The notes beneath the pieces were generated by a model. That model ran no database searches. It saw only the letters and a program-made list of their open reading frames with translations, and was not told the DNA's origin. Below, piece after piece: positions 5,109 to 5,365 of a DNA stretch of 5,365 nt. The stretch covers positions 1 to 5,365 of the forward strand of contig WJLO01000023.1 of NCBI GenBank assembly GCA_014728425.1, in the 5' to 3' direction. The position numbers were made by a program, and so were the translations under genes. The number at the start of each line of letters is the position of its first letter. Position 1 is the stretch's first letter. This stretch comes from Minisyncoccota bacterium. GTDB lineage: Bacteria; Patescibacteriota; Microgenomatia; UBA1400; PJMF01.

Positions 5109-5182
5109 TGGTCGGTACAAGACTCGAACTTGTGGCCTCTGCAATGTGAATGCAGCGCTCTGACCAACTGAGCTAACCGACC
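5109..5182 (-). tRNA. tRNA-Val (anticodon CAC)
   Basis: A full cloverleaf of 74 nt is present. The acceptor is GGTCGGT/ACCGACC, the D-arm GCTC-AGTTGGTCA-GAGC, the anticodon arm CTGCA-TTCACAT-TGCAG with anticodon CAC (reads GTG), the variable loop AGGCC, and the T-arm ACAAG-TTCGAGT-CTTGT with discriminator A. The CCA is not encoded in full (ACCC follows), as with the tmRNA gene. It is convergent with the TPR gene and divergent from the YqeY gene. No displaced tRNA fragment is seen in the window, so this tRNA shows no sign of being an integration site. Confidence 0.97.
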
Positions 5183-5210
5183 TAGTTAGTCATTAATTAA
5201 AGTGCTATCA

Positions 5211-5225
5211 GCAGTTAGTAACTGC
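5211..5225. repeat. perfect 15-bp inverted repeat between tRNA-Val and the YqeY gene
   Basis: GCAGTT-AGT-AACTGC is perfectly symmetric. For the plus-strand gene it lies where the -35 and spacer would be, so it could be an operator. For the minus strand it would lie at the very start of the tRNA precursor, forming a 5' leader hairpin. It has no T run to make it a terminator. Confidence 0.55.
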
Positions 5226-5229
5226 ATAT

Positions 5230-5237
5230 ATTATAAT
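5230..5237. promoter_or_regulatory. overlapping divergent -10 boxes
   Basis: ATTATAAT contains TATAAT on the plus strand (5232-5237, toward the YqeY gene) and on the minus strand (5235-5230, toward tRNA-Val, 47 bases before its 5' end). On the minus strand a weak TTGCTT (5257-5252) lies at a 16-base spacing. On the plus strand no -35 is evident. This is the second symmetric divergent -10 in the window. Confidence 0.5.
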
Positions 5238-5270
5238 CTACTCTAGTTAACAAGCAATAGAAAGGCATTA

Positions 5271-5365
5271 ATGTCATTAAAAAATCAACTCATTCAAGAC
5301 ATGAAGCAGGCAATGAAAGCTAAAGATAGTCTCAAGTTAAACACGATTCGTTTAGCGTTGGCTGA
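5271..5365 (+). CDS. yqeY: GatB/YqeY domain protein, 5' part only
   Basis: Thirty-one complete codons are present before the window ends. MSLKNQLIQDMKQAMKAKDS followed by LKLNTIRLALA matches the N-terminal helices of stand-alone GatB/YqeY proteins (about 150 residues), which resemble the tRNA-binding tail of the GatB subunit of the amidotransferase. Their own role is not settled. AGAAAGG (5259-5265) lies five bases before the ATG and is the only fair Shine-Dalgarno in the window; with the -10 at 5232-5237 the leader would be about 27 bases. The neighbouring tRNA is suggestive but may be chance. Confidence 0.85.
   Translation, partial: MSLKNQLIQDMKQAMKAKDSLKLNTIRLALA

Overview
The window is AT-rich bacterial DNA. 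It has a conserved right half (about 2280-5365) and an accessory, rearranged left half (1-2280). Little Shine-Dalgarno signal, a single-TM secreted protein with PsbP-like motifs, a ComF protein, a TPR/GT-C membrane protein, a YqeY start and genes that do not encode a full CCA end together suggest a candidate phyla radiation (Patescibacteria) genome. This is an inference from gene style; no marker in the window proves it.

The key feature is not a protein gene. Positions 2701 down to 2281 on the minus strand form a complete tmRNA gene (ssrA). It has the GGGGATG/CATCTCC acceptor stem, a T-arm with the GGAC motif, PK1 eleven bases before the resume codon, PK2 and PK3, and a TTGAAT-N17-TATAAT promoter just behind comF. 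Its tag reading frame is unusually long (34 codons), because a 54-nt hairpin (18 codons, in frame) lies inside it.

The last 100 bp of ssrA (2283-2382) are duplicated in the same orientation at 697-796, with one mismatch. ssrA is a classic integration site, so 697-2282 reads as a small element inserted at the ssrA 3' end, with 697-796 as the displaced 3' fragment. Its only gene (851-2032) encodes an anchored, secreted protein built from two related modules. A second repeat of 134 bp lies inside the element near ssrA (2040-2173) and again beyond the displaced fragment (1-134). Downstream of each ssrA 3' end there is therefore the same ordered pair of repeats, which suggests two related elements stacked in tandem, the outer one decayed and carrying a pseudogene (182-631). 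No integrase is visible.

Right half: comF (minus) and a TMTC-like GT-C/TPR membrane protein gene (plus) diverge from a 33-bp gap. A tRNA-Val(CAC) gene (minus) follows, convergent with the TPR gene and divergent from the start of a GatB/YqeY-family gene that runs off the window. Three genes (182, 851 and comF at 3396) have a -10-like hexamer ending exactly six bases before their ATG, which points to leaderless transcripts.
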